A DNA stretch of 64,000 nt. It comes from Calamus simplicifolius. Lineage: Eukaryota; Streptophyta; Magnoliopsida; Arecales; Arecaceae. The first letter of the stretch is position 1; every line of letters begins with the position of its first letter. A program made the position numbers and the translations under genes. The DNA lies in the NCBI GenBank assembly GCA_900491605.1, contig UESW01004825.1, positions 1 to 64,000 of the forward strand, written 5' to 3'. A model generated the notes under the pieces. The model saw only the letters and a list, made by a program, of their open reading frames with translations, did no database searches and was not told where the DNA came from. Below, in pieces: positions 23,765 to 37,496 of the stretch.

Positions 23765-25613
23765 AAGTCATGGGAGGAGGACTGGGAGATGATCGAGAAG
23801 CGCATCGGTTGCGGCCTTAATGAGGAGGCCTAGGAGGATGAGCTCAAGCTCATCATTGGCCCAGTATTGGACTCCTTTGTTTTCCTGGTAACATTTCAGT
23901 TAAAATTTCTTGGACCCAAATCCAACCAACTGAAAATAATAAGATCTCTAGTGGCCTTTTGAGATTATTAATGGACCACTTGCTTGAATATCCGCTTTAG
24001 AAAAGGATGCAAGTCGGTGAGTGCAAAATTCTGAAAGCCTGTTGATGCCTGTCTTATTCTGTATTTTGGATCATAATAAATCTGTCATGCTTGGAGCAGC
24101 GAAGCTTCATTGGTGGATCGCAAACCCCTGCCGTCCCCCTGTGAAATCGCAAGGACACTGGTCAGTATAGTAGTTGTTGTTTTCACAGTGATGCACTAAA
24201 TGGCTGCGGGTTCACTGCTTTGTGTACTATACTGTAAGTCCATAAGTAAGAATCAAAGAGATTGCTAGTCAAATGGGGAGTTCAATCTTAAAAACCTGGT
24301 GGAGGCAATGGAACTTGATCCCACATTTGATGATTTATAGGGACTTGATAATCTGTTTACCTAGTTATTTGGAATATGAGAAATGGTTTCATGTAGTTTT
24401 TTGGTTCCAGTTATTGGGCTGAATATTATGTGCAATGGGACTGTTTAAATCTTTTTATTTGTGCGATCCTATTTCTATGACTCTTGCCCTAGACTGCAAC
24501 AGCATGGCTGTTAACCAGGTTGGCAACGAGCCTCATTTTATCATATGTAATGCTAGAAACTTTTATAAGTCGGACCTAATTTATTACATGATCAAAAAGT
24601 ATTAATCAAGTTGAAAAAATTTTGTAAGATAACCATAAGTTGTCTATTCTTTATGGTATTGAATATTGAATAATTAAAAATTATATATAAAAAAGATGAA
24701 TAAGACTGAAATGGAAATGCTGAAATAAATGTATTATTATATAAGAAAATAAAAAATAAAATTATTCATAAAAAAAGAAGGTTAACATCAATTGAAGGTA
24801 AATTAAAGGAAAGATGAGCTAGATGGTTTAGACTTTTGAACTATATATTTAAGGATGTACCTATGCAAATAGGTAATTGGATACATATAAAACGAAAAAG
24901 AGATAGAGATAAATTGAAAATTTCATGGAAGGAAGTGGTAAAGCAAGATTTGATATCCTGGCATTTCATACAACATAATTTTAAGCTAAGTAGAATGGAG
25001 AAAAAGGATTATATAGTTGACCTCAACTAATTTGGTATTAAGGTGTTATTATTGTTATTGCTTTATCGAGATAGGCCTATAGAAAGTTTTAATTTCTCAA
25101 TCCATGTTCAGCCTATCAAGGAGTGGGAAGATTTGTCATAGCTCAATATGGAGGACTGGCGGGAGAAAAACACTATAAAAGTATTGTAATTCTTATATGG
25201 CTTCAACTGTATTAACTTTGTATCACTTTGAGCTGGTATAACTAGAGGTCTAGCCCGGTTTGCCTTCTAGGATATGGTTGCAAGTGACTTTCATCAAGTT
25301 ACTGTGGTTGAGTGCTTGCGATAATTGTTAAACAAGTTGTCAGAAAATCAAGAAGTCATGTTTATCCATTGCTAATATGGTAAACTTATATACTGCAGCT
25401 GAAGCTTTGTTATTCTGAATGCAGAATGGGATCCCTGGGGTGTTCCAGAAGATTATGAATGTGAAGTCATTGAAGATGATACTCCAATTCCTAAGCACGT
25501 ACGTTCCTCACCACCGACCTCCTCCCCTCCTAGAAGAGTTCTACAAGATGCTAGAGTCGATTAATTCTGAACCTTCTCCAAAGGATGAACCTTCCACTCA
25601 ATCAAAGGCTTAA
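23765..25613 (+). pseudogene. NDUFA5-like complex I subunit, exon fragments
   Basis: Two plus-strand pieces fit the C-terminal half of NDUFA5, a matrix-arm subunit of mitochondrial complex I. The first (about 23765-23860) reads WEEDWEMIEKRIGCGLNEEA, then a TAG stop at 23831-23833, then EDELKLI. The second begins after a good acceptor (GAATGCAG, ending 25424) and reads EWDPWGVPEDYECEVIEDD, then IPKH. An apparent 4-bp insertion near 25500 shifts the frame, and the protein resumes as PHHRPPPLLEEFYKML and ends at 25613. The first half of the protein was not found. The 1.5 kb between the pieces is probably the original intron and holds a LINE tail. Retained introns argue for a gene relic, not a processed copy. 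Confidence 0.65.
24650..25060 (+). mobile_element. LINE 3' end, 5'-truncated
   Basis: The last part of a plant LINE reverse-transcriptase ORF is recognisable though full of stops. It begins LYGIEY near 24645, then IHKKRRLTSIEGKLKER, ARWFRL, NWIHIKRKRDRDKLKISWKE and finally DYIVDLN with a stop at 25028-25030. These match the usual LYG(S)E(C)W, RWFGHV and ADPN-stop ending of L1-type plant elements. The 3' end is a simple TTATTATTGTTATTG tail. It lies in the intron of the NDUFA5-like relic. Confidence 0.7.
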
Positions 25614-28354
25614 AATGATGGTTTTGTTTGGTTCCAAAAACTGCTCATATTTGTCATGCCTCTTGTTTTCCACTCTAGCTTTTATATTTTGTTTGTCCTG
25701 GATAACCTAGCCTCCTCTTATGAGAACTTATGAGAAAAATAATGGTAGTAAAATACCTACTGCTGATGTATTTTTCATTCATGCATACCTAACATTTCTA
25801 TGGTATGGTTCTAAAGTTTATTTATAACCTGATAGGCTGATGGCTATGATTTTGCCTATGTACTACGAATTAGGAATCTCGTTTTGATGGTTGATGCATA
25901 TTTGATACCAAACTTCATTTTGTTATTGGGTTCCAGCCAAATATGTGCATAAACAAACCAGTCAGAATTTATATTTCTACCAAACTTGTGTGGATTAACC
26001 CAATTTGGTAATGATATCTTGTAAACCTACCATTATCGGTATGCAGTGGTGATGAGCAATCTTTCTTGTTTGACTTGCTAAGACGTTTGTGGCTTGCAAT
26101 ATTGGCTTCGTACTAGTTAACATGATCGAATATTTCTATCGATTTTCCTTTCTTTCTTGTTTCTTTTTTAACAGAAAATACTTCTTAATTGCCTCTTTAT
26201 TTGCTTTTATTTAGTTTTTTTCTATGATCATTCTCAATTAGAGAAGCTTTCTTGGATAATATTTCACTTACGTGTACTTTGAGAGGCGTGATGAGCGGTT
26301 AGTGGTATAAAGTTTTTCACATCAAACCCTTTACGCACAAATTTGATGATTGAATTTGATGGTCCAGATCAATCCTTGACTCATGCCGCCCAAGTCTCGG
26401 TTTCGGTGGCGATGCAGTGAGCGAGATGTGATCATGCATGGCGATCAGCATGTATGATGTAGGAGAGCCGTCTTCCTATCGCAATTAGGTATTGTTGATA
26501 TAATATTCCATATCATGGTTTTATAATCAGTAAAATTCATACTGAAAAGCATAATTTTGAAGCGTTAAAATTCTTTTTGATATTACAACGATGTGGCAAT
26601 CATTGTCATCGATATTAGTATTAATTATCTTTTCCCCTCCAGATACTTAGGGTATATTTTCTTTGTTTTGGTTTTACTCGTTGTAAAAAAATGGGTTCTC
26701 GAAAGCATTATGATTACCCAATATTCAGGACAATCACTATACATGGTAGTAACAACTGCTCTGCTCTTCTTCCACTCTAGGCTTATGGTAAAGCCTAAGA
26801 AATGGGGAGTAAATTTCCCCTCAAACATCTATCCTAGCCATCGGACCATTTGTCTTGATTCTGAAAGAAACCTAGCCTTCTTTTTTTTGTGGTGTTTGTT
26901 GTTGGGGGAGTTGTGTTGGGGAGCAATCGAAGAATATTGAAAGAAAGGAAACTAACTGTATTAATTCTACAATATTTTTAATAAATCTCTAAAGCTCTAA
27001 TATTCTCTAAAATTTTGAATATTTGGTAAATTTTGTTTGGTGTTAATATGTTTTACAGCATTGGTAAAAATAGATCTAGTAGTTTAGTATAAGAATATTA
27101 ATTAAGACTTATATGGCCAGCTTATCATGATCTTGCATGTCAACTAGTTTGATGTGTTGGTTGTGAACATGCTTTGATTTTATATTGTAAGTTCTGTTTT
27201 ATTTTAAGCACTAATTACAAATATGTTTTCTTTTACTCAAAGTTAAATTTGAATGTTGGTTTTGTTCAAATTATTGCTTTAGCTTGAATGTCTCTGCTGG
27301 TTTTTTGATTTTTATACTTTGTTGCATAAAGAAAATAATTTAAAGCTATGCATTGTAGACTTTTAAACATTTGAGATGTGTGGATTTTTTTTTTTTGGTG
27401 TCATTATGCATATGTATGCATCAAGTTGTTTTTGCCTCTTAAAAGTTTTACTGGAAGTTATTTTTCTTTTTTAACTTGTATCATATATCATGAAAACTCT
27501 CACAATTGGTTATGAGAACAACAATTTAGAGTCTAATAGGCTTGGTAATCTTTTTATCAGACAATATTTATAATAATGGCACTATATATGGTAATTGGTC
27601 AAGCATTGGAGACAATTATTTGGCCATAAAATATTAAATGTGTAGAATTTGAAAACACACAATAACTGTTCTGCTGATCCAATATATGAATGCCATTTAG
27701 CCAAGCTAACCATTAGAAAGCTCTCAAGTAACTCAAGTATCTAGTAGCCATATTGTCCATCCGTTTGTTGTAATTACTCCATACTTATGGTTGTTGTAAA
27801 TCTTTAAATGAAATTTTAAAAGGAAATACTGAAATCTTTAAGTTGTCAATTTGGTTGAACCAAGATAAAGAGATCGGAGCTTTTTACTTCAATGTCAAAT
27901 ATTAGCACATCTAACAATTTTCATCTTGGCAGTCAACTAAAGAAGTCATCTAAGGGCTTCCAAATAAAGTCTAGATTGTAGAATTCATAATTCATATGCT
28001 TAATGACTTTGATAGAGCTTTGGAGATTGTAATTCTTCTTAACTTTGGGATAGAATATAGATTTCACTAGAATCTTTCAGCTCAATTGGTTGTGAGAACT
28101 GCTTGAGGACTTGAAGTAGATTCATTCATGATCTACACATTTCACATTTGATAGCTTTGTGCATATTATAAGTACTGCAAGTATTCTAAACTCTTTGAAT
28201 AGTGAAACTTTGGGAATTGAAGTAATACATTTCAAAGTGGATGAATAACTGCTTTTGATGGTTATGTGAAACACTGGCTAAAGATGTTTATGATAAGGTA
28301 CATGTCTTCAATTAGGCTGAAGTTTAAGGAAAGTTGAAACTGAAGAACACTTTG
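25614..28354. other. Intergenic, no gene seen
   Basis: AT-rich DNA without recognisable coding exons, RNA genes or inverted-repeat element ends. It forms the left flank of the large CACTA insertion; its last three bases, TTG (28352-28354), are the target duplication. Confidence 0.5.
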
Positions 28355-28373
28355 CACTACAAGAAAATGTTAA

Positions 28374-29295
28374 AATAGTGACAAAAATTAGTGATGGAAA
28401 TTTTTGTCACTAAATTGTGACGGTTTAGTAACAAAATAGTGACAAAAAATTAAAATCAATGACGGATTAGTTTTTTCGTCACTAAACTGTCACTAAATTA
28501 GTGACGGACTATTACATCCGTCACTAATTTAGTGACGGATTGCCCTTCCATCACTAATCCATAACAAATTAGTGACGAAAGAGCAATCCGTCACTAACTT
28601 GGTGATGGATTGCTTTTTGTCACTAATCCGTCACAAATTAGTGATGAAAAACAATCGTCACTAATTAGTGACGAATTATTTTCCGTCACTAATCCATCAA
28701 AATTAGTGATGAATGGGAAATCCATCACTAATTTAGTGACGGATTGCCCTTCCGTCACTAATCCATAACAAATTAGTGACGAAAGAGCAATCCATCACTA
28801 AATTAGTGACGGATTAGTGACGGATATTTCTTCCATCACTAATCCATCACTAATTTAGTGATGGATTGGGCAATCCGTCACTAATTTTGTGACGGATGAG
28901 GAAATCCATCGCTAACTTAATGATGGATTACTTTTTCGTCACTAATCCATCACAAATTAGTGACGAAAAATTTCCATCACTAATCCATCAAAATTAGTGA
29001 TGGATGAGAAATCCATCACTAAATTAGTGAGGGATTGTCCTTTCGTCACTAATTCATCAATAATTAGTGACGGAAGAGCAGTCCATCACTAAATTAGTGA
29101 TGGATTGCCCCATCTGTCACTAATTTAGTGACGGATTGGCCTTCCGTCACTAATCCGTCACTAATTTAGTGACGGATTGCCCTATCCATCACTAATTTAG
29201 TGATGAAAGAGCAATCCGTCACTAATTTAGTGACGAATTTCTTCATCCATCACTAATTTAGTGACATATTGCCCTTTCGTCACTAATCCATCATA
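28374..29295. repeat. 5' subterminal repeats of CACTA element 3
   Basis: Dozens of direct and inverted copies of TTAGTGACGGATT and variants with TGATGGATT are packed into about 920 bp. Many adjacent pairs make short hairpins such as CACTAATTTAGTG. The motif is the same as at 56850-57300 but unrelated to the GCGACGCA motif of element 1. Confidence 0.9.
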
Positions 29296-32200
29296 ATATT
29301 AATCATATTCTTAATTTATCAATTAGCATCAACTTGATAAGAACTACAAAAAGGAGAGCTATTTAAAGGAGAAATATTAGAATTTTATAAATATTCAATT
29401 TATTTTGATTCATTTTAAATAATCAAATTTAATTAAATTCTAATATCTTAAAATATATTTAAAAAGCATGAATTCTATTATAAATGCATTTCAATTCAAT
29501 GATTCTGAATGAAGTTAACCATCAGTAGAGTATGGGTTTGATCCGGCTGACGCCCTTTGGCTCGGCTCCAGATTGCATGGTTTGATGATGCTAAGAGCGC
29601 ACCGCGGGACACCAGAAACAGGCCCATCGTCACCGCAGCTAACCCATAAATTTCAGTCACCGTCATCGATTGCTAGGGTTTTCTCGGCCGCCTCAGCTCC
29701 TCCTCCTCCCCGTTGCTTCTTTTTGTCAAACCCTACCTAATCCTAATCTCCGTTCTATTGATTCAATTCTTCTCTGTTCTTGGATCTGTCCCCCGTCGGC
29801 AGGCTCCTTCTCTGATCCCCCAGATTCTTCTCTAATCCCCCAAGCTAGGTTACCCGTTGGCAGGTTCCTTCTCTGATCCCCCCAGATTCTTCTCTAATCC
29901 CCCAAGCTAGGTTTACCTCTGATCAAATCGTCGGCATTGATTTGATCTCTTTTGTATTCGGTTTGATCTAATGAAGAAGTTTTCTGAATTGTAGTGGAAG
30001 GATCTAGGGAAGGGGCTTTGACAGGTATTCCAGCCTTCTGAAGGTCAGTGTCCCAGGCAGATAGATTCCAGCTGATGCAGAGCAGTGTGTCTCAGAAATC
30101 TTGAGTAAGTAGTCTTCAATCTGTTCTTCTATTTTTGGTTTTATGTATGCCGGCCGTACCTTGTTTTGAGAATGAATCAGCTCTTCCATTTTTCCTTTAG
30201 TTATTCGAAGTCATCCTCCCCTTTAGAGAGGGGGAGAAACATGAGCTTGGTTACATATAAACAAGTCTTTTTAATGTCACTCTTCAAGAACAGTACTTCC
30301 AGGTACCCTCATCTTCAATGTATCCGTCATCTTCCAAGCATTTTGATTGGTAAGAAGATGCATCAATCTTAGAATCTGTGATGCTTGTCTCTTCAAACTT
30401 ATTCTCCTTATATAACCAATGAGCAGCTAGTCCAAATTCTGCATGCTCATGCATCCGCTATGCATGAAAATGTCATTTTAATATTAGCATAGCTCTGCAA
30501 ATCTGATGGCATATGATTGCAAACAGTACATTAGAAAAGCTGTTCTACCTGTGTCCTTATTTGCACCTCCAGAGGATGTATAACATCTATTGAAGCGGAT
30601 ATACTATATTATTCCTTGCAATGAAGCAGAAGCAGTGTGAAGAGTTGTTCCTTGCATTAGTTGAAGATCTAGCCTGTCAGCATGAAATAGTGTGCCTGAG
30701 GCTTTAGATAGATTGTGGATTGTATGCAGTAGCGTTTTCTTAATTTATATCTCTACAACTTGTTTGCAACGATTCTATTAATTTCATCTAAAATGAGGCA
30801 GGAAATATTCACAGTAATGGTTCTTTGTTTCTGTTAATCAACTCTTAGTAATTCTTATTATTGTGGATTAAACATAGTTTTTATGAAATTGGAATATTAT
30901 TGACAACTTTGCATATTGAGCTACTAGTTTTGTTGCAAATCATATGCAGTAGGTTCCTAATGTTTTCATAGTTCCACCAAAGATTTGGTTTGCTGCTGCA
31001 CTGGGCCATTGAAATGTTGATCTTTTCTAGATTAAATATAAACATGTACAATATCTTAATGAGCTTATTTAATTTCGTTTTTTGGTACATGAGTGATCAT
31101 CATTTCAATTGATACTCTATACCACCTTTTTGGCTGGTTGGTTGCTCCATTTGGTTGTTGTTTCTCATTGATAGGAAAGCTTTTTGGAGGAATTCCTATG
31201 GTTTTATATAGCTGGGACAGAGAAGAGATGAAATAAATTGGATTTGAGGAGAAGCTTAGGGAAAATTAGTTAATAATATGATTCGTTTTTTCCTCCTAAT
31301 GTTCTAATGGAATGAAATGATAGTATGAATTTGTTCTATTTGGATCAGTCCACAATTTGTCTCCTTTTAGCAAACTGGGTGATTGTAGGAAAGAGTATGC
31401 GTTGAGGTAGATGTGGACAATCTGGTAAAAGTTGATACCAATACAAACTCTTTACGAATGCGTACTATTAAATGTTATTATTGCTGAATAGCATGTCTTA
31501 ACGTTGCAAAAGTTACAGAATGCTGGTATGTAGGAAATTCTTGCAGATCAAACTGAAACCAATATATTGCAACAATCCCACCCTCCTCTCGCCTAACCCA
31601 CCCATCTGCACACATGCACGCACCAAAAAGAACGAGGTAGGACAAGTGATGGTGGAAGAGTAAATAACTTCTCATATCTTCAAGAATTTGAAAATATAGC
31701 ATTCTGTATCTAGGTATCAATGATATGGCAATACTTCAAGGAAATCATGAAGGGTGTCAGCAACTTGCTTAGCGTTTCTTCTAGCTCTGCTTCAGCATTT
31801 TCCAATAACCATGATAGGACAGCAGTGTCCTAATACTTTTACCTAAGTGGGACAAGAGGCACTGTGTATTGTTGATTCATATATAAATTGTCTTGTAGCC
31901 CATGCTCTTGTTGACCAGTTGATTCTATATTTTTGTATTGTTGATGCTTTTCTATTTACGATTGTCTTTTAGAGATGTAGTGATAGGAAAGGAGTTATAA
32001 ATGTTTATGTTCAGAATAATAGTAATTGAATTCCCCTTTTCTGTACTCACTGTTTGCTCAAATGCTGTGGCAATGTGCCTAGGTTTGTCAGGCAAAAATT
32101 ACTTTAAAAAAAAATTTTAAGGTTTTTGCCAAACATTCTAAAATTACTTTAAAAAAAAAAACTTTTATCTATCTCTTCAAAAATACTTTTGGACCATTTA

Positions 32201-33515
32201 AAAGCTGCGAAATGAGACCTTATTAGCCATTGTGTTCATCATTATAATCATTAGATTCCTAGGAAATCAAAGATCGCCTGCAGGAATGATGAGATAGATG
32301 GAAGAGCATAAGATTTGAACCATAACTAAATATGTGGTATTTCATGCATTGATTCGGTCAGATTAGTAAAGGGTGCACCTTTTCAACATTACCAAAGTAC
32401 AACATCTGCTTTGGACAAGGACTATGGGGCTCAGTGCTTCCTAAAGCCACAGAAATGGTCTGGCATCCTAGTGTCCTGTAGCATTCAACGTTTAGCCATG
32501 AAGTACTTGAAAGTGGAAGTCGGTGGGTACAAAGATATTCACCCTCATTGTTAGAGCTTAAGGGAGTTTAGAAGTCACACCCCATAAACTTTGATTTCCA
32601 AGACCCTGCTCGCCAGTTCCATTGGCTTTCCATCAAACTGATTGGAGCTTTCCAAGCTTGCTGTGCTGCATGAACAATCATTTGATCCAACCTGCCTTAC
32701 TTTTGGAGGAGATCTTTCATCATCATCATCATCTCTGCTTTTAATTTCTCGAGATTCATATAAGTCTACCAAGCAAATTTCCATTCCTCTCTGGCAATAT
32801 TAGCATGTTTCTTATAGACATGCATCTTGTTACAGGTTTGATAACATGTACAGATTATTTCTGTTAACAGTTTTTAGGATTGGTTTTAGAGGATGAGTCA
32901 TATATATTTCGAGGCATGGGGTGGATGGTCGAGAAAGGTAAAGTTGGAGCAGACCAGCATTGTTGTTTTATGTAGTATCTTTTAGTTATTGGTGTCTAGT
33001 ATTGGCATGTGTCTAGTTATTGTTTTATGTAGTATCTTTTATGAACTATCCTGCACTTAATTCTTTGGTATATTTTGTGTAAAGTTTCATTCATGATTAT
33101 TTTTATATTCCAAATATAAGACCTATTGCTTCTATCTTAGATTAATAAACTATTTCTGTTCATTAACCTTTTATCCTATTCTTGTTTTAAAGGTACTTTG
33201 GGATAGGACCTTGGAGCTCCGGTTCTTACTGCAAAAACCATTTTCAAGTTCAAATAGATTACCACAGGTGTGGTTTACATGAAACTTCACTTTAAAGAAA
33301 ACCTCTTAAGCATTTTTGAGGTTGACATTTTGGCATTTAGGTGGCTATTAGATGATAGCCGTTATAATACCCTTTTTGAGGTTGATATGATTATTTGATA
33401 CTCTTGCAAATAGTTAGCGTTTTATACATGCAATTGATCATTGATATGATTATTGAAAATTGCTAATTTTTGGAAAACTATACATGGTTTTGTTCATATA
33501 TCATGGCAATAAATC
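29296..33515. other. Non-transposase 5' region of CACTA element 3
   Basis: About 4.2 kb separate the subterminal repeats from the transposase. The stretch 29560-29920 is GC-richer and looks like a plant gene leader (CGATTGCTAGGGTTTTCTCGG followed by CT-rich sequence). It contains a 61-bp tandem duplication. The rest is AT-rich and intron-like. No protein domain could be named. It could be captured host DNA or the element's own long 5' untranslated region. Confidence 0.45.
29792..29914. repeat. 61-bp tandem duplication in leader-like DNA
   Basis: Two copies, starting at 29792 and 29853, share CCGT(C/T)GGCAGG(C/T)TCCTT, CTCTGATCCCC and AGATTCTTCTCTAATCCCCC. They lie in a CT-rich, 5'-UTR-like region. 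Confidence 0.75.
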
Positions 33516-36500
33516 ATGAGTTCAGATAGGCAGTGGATGTATGCAAGATTAGAAAATGGATGGATAAGACCTGAATTTCTATTTGGGATTGAGCAATTTG
33601 TGGATTTTGCAAAAATGCATCCAGAATGTATGGATGGTGAAAAGATTAAATGTCCTTGTAATCAATGAAAATGTTGGAATAAGAATTATCTAGATGAGAA
33701 TACAGTTAAGGTACATCTTGGAACTAATGGATTTGTGGCAGATTATTATTGTTGGTATCATCATGGGGAAACTTATGTGCCTCAAGCAATGAAACAAAGT
33801 ACTTGTCAAGCTGATTCTTTTGTACATTGCAAAGAAAGCGAGACTGTCAATGCAATGCAGTCTATGGTGTATGATGTTGGTGGTCCTTCTTTTAATCCGA
33901 TTGAAATGGAAGAGACCCCAAATCCTACAACACAACATCTTTTTGATATGTTCAAAGCAGCACAACAAGAGGTGTGGAAGGAAAACCCTTATGGCCATTC
34001 TCAGTTATCTGCAGTGGCTAGAATGTTGAATATTAAGGCTGAACATCATATCTCTGAAAGGTGTTATGATGAAATTTGTAAGTTGATGTCAAAATTACTT
34101 CCAACCGATAATTTAATGACTGACAGCTTCTACAGCACAAAGAAGTTAGTTCGAGGTTTGGGTTTGCTAGTGCAGAAGATTGATTGTTGTGAGCAAAACT
34201 GTATGATATATTGGGGTGAAGATAGTCACTTGACTTGTTGCAAAATTTGTTCATGTCCTCGTTTTAAGGGACAAAGCCGTAGATCTTCCAAACATAAAAG
34301 ACATGTTTCATATAAGAAGATGTACTACTTCCCTATAGCTCCTCGTCTACAGAGGTTGTATGCATCTGATGCAACTGCAAAATATATGAGGTGGCATGCT
34401 GAGCAATCAAGCGAGGAAGGTGCTGTCATGCGCCATTGTTCAAACTCTCCTGCTTGGAAGCATTTTAATCATACACATCCATCTTTTGCATATGAAAGTC
34501 GAAATGTGAGGTTAGGTTTATGCATGATGGGTTCCAACCATATGGGCAAACAGGTCAACAGTATTCATCTTGGCCTGTAATTCTAACTCCATACAATTTG
34601 CCACCTTGGATGTGCATGAAGGAAGAGTATATGTTTTTGACTGTCATCATTCCTGGGCCGAACAATCCTAAGTCCAAGTTGGATGTTTTTTTGCAACCAT
34701 TGATTGCTGAGCTGAAAGAATTATGGGATGTTGGTATAGAAACATATGATGTTTTCACGAAGAGGAATTTTCAGTTGCGAGCTGCATTGATGTGGACAAT
34801 AAGTGATTTTCCTGCTTATTTGATGTTGTCTGGTTGGGGTACTGCAGGAAAGCTTGCTTGTCCTTATTGCATGGGAGATTCTGATTCTTTTACTCTTACT
34901 AAAGGAGGAAAAACATCATGGTTTGACAATCATCGCAAGTTCTTACCAGATGATCATCCATGGAGAAGGAATGAAAAATGGTTTAGAAAGGGACAATCAG
35001 TTCAAAAAAGTGCACCACCTATAAGGACAGGTATGGAATTGATAAATGAAATTGATTACTTTGGGTTTAAGAAAGTGACAGAACCTGGTGGAGAAAAGAT
35101 AAACCATACAATTCAAAGAGTATGTGGATGTGGTTGGAAGAAACGAAGTATCTTTTGGGATTTACCTTATTGGAAAACCAATCTCATTAGGCACAATCTG
35201 GATGTTATGCACATTGAGAAAATTTTTTTTGATAATATTTTTAATACGGTGATGAATGTTAAAGGAAAAACCAAGGACAATGCTAAGTCCAGGGAAGATC
35301 TGAAGGAATTTTGCAATCGTCTAGAGTTGCATCGGGACGAAAATGCAAATAAATATCCTAAGGCTTGTTACACATTGGATAAGGACGGGAAAGAATAGCT
35401 TTACAAGTGGATTAAAAAATTAAAATTTCCAAATGGTTATGTTTCTAACTTAGCAAGATGTGTTGATTTGAGTGGGAATAAATTGTATGGATTGAAAAGT
35501 CATGATTGTCATATTTTTATGCAAAGGCTACTTCCTATTGCATTTCATGAGTTATTGCCTGCAAATGTATGGCAAGCTTTGACAGAGTTGAGCATTTTTT
35601 TAAGGATTTAACTACTAGAGTCATAACAGAGGCTGACATGAAACGTTTGGAAGAGGAGATTCCTATTGTGCTATGTAAGCTAGAGCGCATATTTCCACCA
35701 AGTTTTTTTGACTCCATGGAACATCTTCCAGTTCATTTAGCTTATGAAGCAAGAATTGCTGGTCCAGTGCAATATAGATGGATGTATCCATTTGAGTGGT
35801 AAGTTGAGAAACTAAGTTCTTTTTATATATTATTAACTTAAGTATAATGTGATAGTTAAAATCGTTTCTTATTTGTAGGTACCTTCGAAAGTTGAAGAAT
35901 AATGTTAGGAATAAAGCTAAAGTTGAAGGTTCAATTTGTAATGCATACTTGGTTGAAGAAGCTTCATCATTTTGTGCACATTACTTTCAACCTTCTGTAT
36001 ATACACGACATAGAAAAGTGCCGCGCAACAGTCATGGTTGTGGATTTGATTTGGAAGAACATCCTGAAATGCTTTCCATATTTAAATGTGCTGGTCGATC
36101 ATTTGGAAAAGCAAAATTCAGACGTTTAAATGATATGGAATATAATGCAGCTCACACATACATATTATTGAATTGTCCAGAAGTTAAACCATACATTCAG
36201 TAAGTGCACTATACTTTAATATTCTTATTGTATTTTTTTATATTGCAAAGTAATATGATCTTAAACAATAACATTAAATTTATTGTTATCATTATAGAAT
36301 CTTTGAATTAGAGTTGAGGCAACTTCGACCTAATATTGAAGCTTCACAAATTGATACAGAACTTGAGACAGTGTTTGCATCATGGTTTGAGAATTATGTA
36401 AGTACACTATACTTCAAAATATAATGCTGATTTAATAGATAGTATATTTTGTAACTAATTAATTTCTTATATTTATTATATATAGGCACGTTTGCAATCA

Positions 36501-37325
36501 TGTAGCATCCATAACCAAATGATCAAAGACCTTGCAAAAGGACCATTGCATAGGGTGAAATCATTTCCAGGTTATTATGTTAATGGATTTAAGTTCCATA
36601 CAGAGGAACATGGTTCAAATAGTAGAACAATGAATGGTGGAGTGTGCATTAAAGGCTCTAGCCATAGTGCAAATGAGCTAGAGTACTATGGTTTGTTGCA
36701 AGAAATTTTGGAGTTGGAGTACCCTGCTCTACCAATCAAGCGAATTGTACTGTTCAAGTGCTCATGGTTCGATCCAACCTTAAATCGTGGTACGAGAATT
36801 CACCCGCAATACAAACTTGTTGAAGTCAAGAGAGGAAGAGTATTCAATAGATATGAACCATTTATTTTTGCTGTGCAAGCAGAACAAGTATATTTTGTAA
36901 GTTATCCTACTTTGAAGAGAAATGCTACTAATTGGCTAGCTGTTTGCAAGATTAAAGCAAGGTCAATTGTGGAGGTGCCAGACACAAATGCATGCATGCC
37001 TTCTGATGTGATGGCATTTCAAGAGGATGTCTGTGATCAACATGGAATTAATATAGAAACAGATGATAGACATCGGTCTCTAAATGATGTGAATGGTTCA
37101 TTTATTGATATTGATGATACTCAAATTGAGAAAACTATTGAACCAAACTTGCAAATTGAAGATGATGATGAAGACATTGATGTAGAACAAGAATTTGATG
37201 ATGATGATAATGATGACGACGACGATGAAGACACTAATGGTGAAGAAGAAGAAGAAGAAGAAGAAGATGACGACAACGACAATGATGGAGACCTTCAATT
37301 TGATGATGATGACGATGACCACTAG
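33516..37325 (+). pseudogene. TNP2-type CACTA transposase, broken (element 3)
   Basis: The best preserved TNP2-type gene by layout. The transposase-associated domain starts at 33516 (MSSDRQWMYARLENGW) and is cut by TGA at 33666-33668. The open frame runs on to a 1-nt slip near 34523, where LGLC should be followed by DGFQPYGQTGQQ. The tnp2 core continues to a TAG at 35396-35398 (RHNLDVMHIEKIFFDNIFNT, HDCHIFMQRLLPIAF). A slip in a T-run near 35600 follows. Exons then run 35879-36199, 36298-36397 and 36486-37325. The last is the DUF4216-type domain (CSWFDPTLNRGTRIHPQYK) plus a Glu/Asp tail of about 60 residues. Two stops and two frameshifts exclude a full transposase, although the element's termini are intact. 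Confidence 0.9.
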
Positions 37326-37496
37326 ATTACTAGATTCATGTTTTATATAAGCAACAAATGCACAATTTGATGATGATGATAACTGATGGACATCAATGGA
37401 TCTGTTTTATTGTATTTGATAATGATGATTACTAGTCTTATGTTATATTTTCACTTATTATTTTTGGTATAATCTCCATCTATTTTTCTTATAGCT

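Noticed and set aside
32575..32784. Minus-strand frame with an Asp-rich stretch and a plausible end
   Set aside because: Only 69 codons; neighbouring frames contain stops and no family was recognised. May be a captured exon but unsupported.
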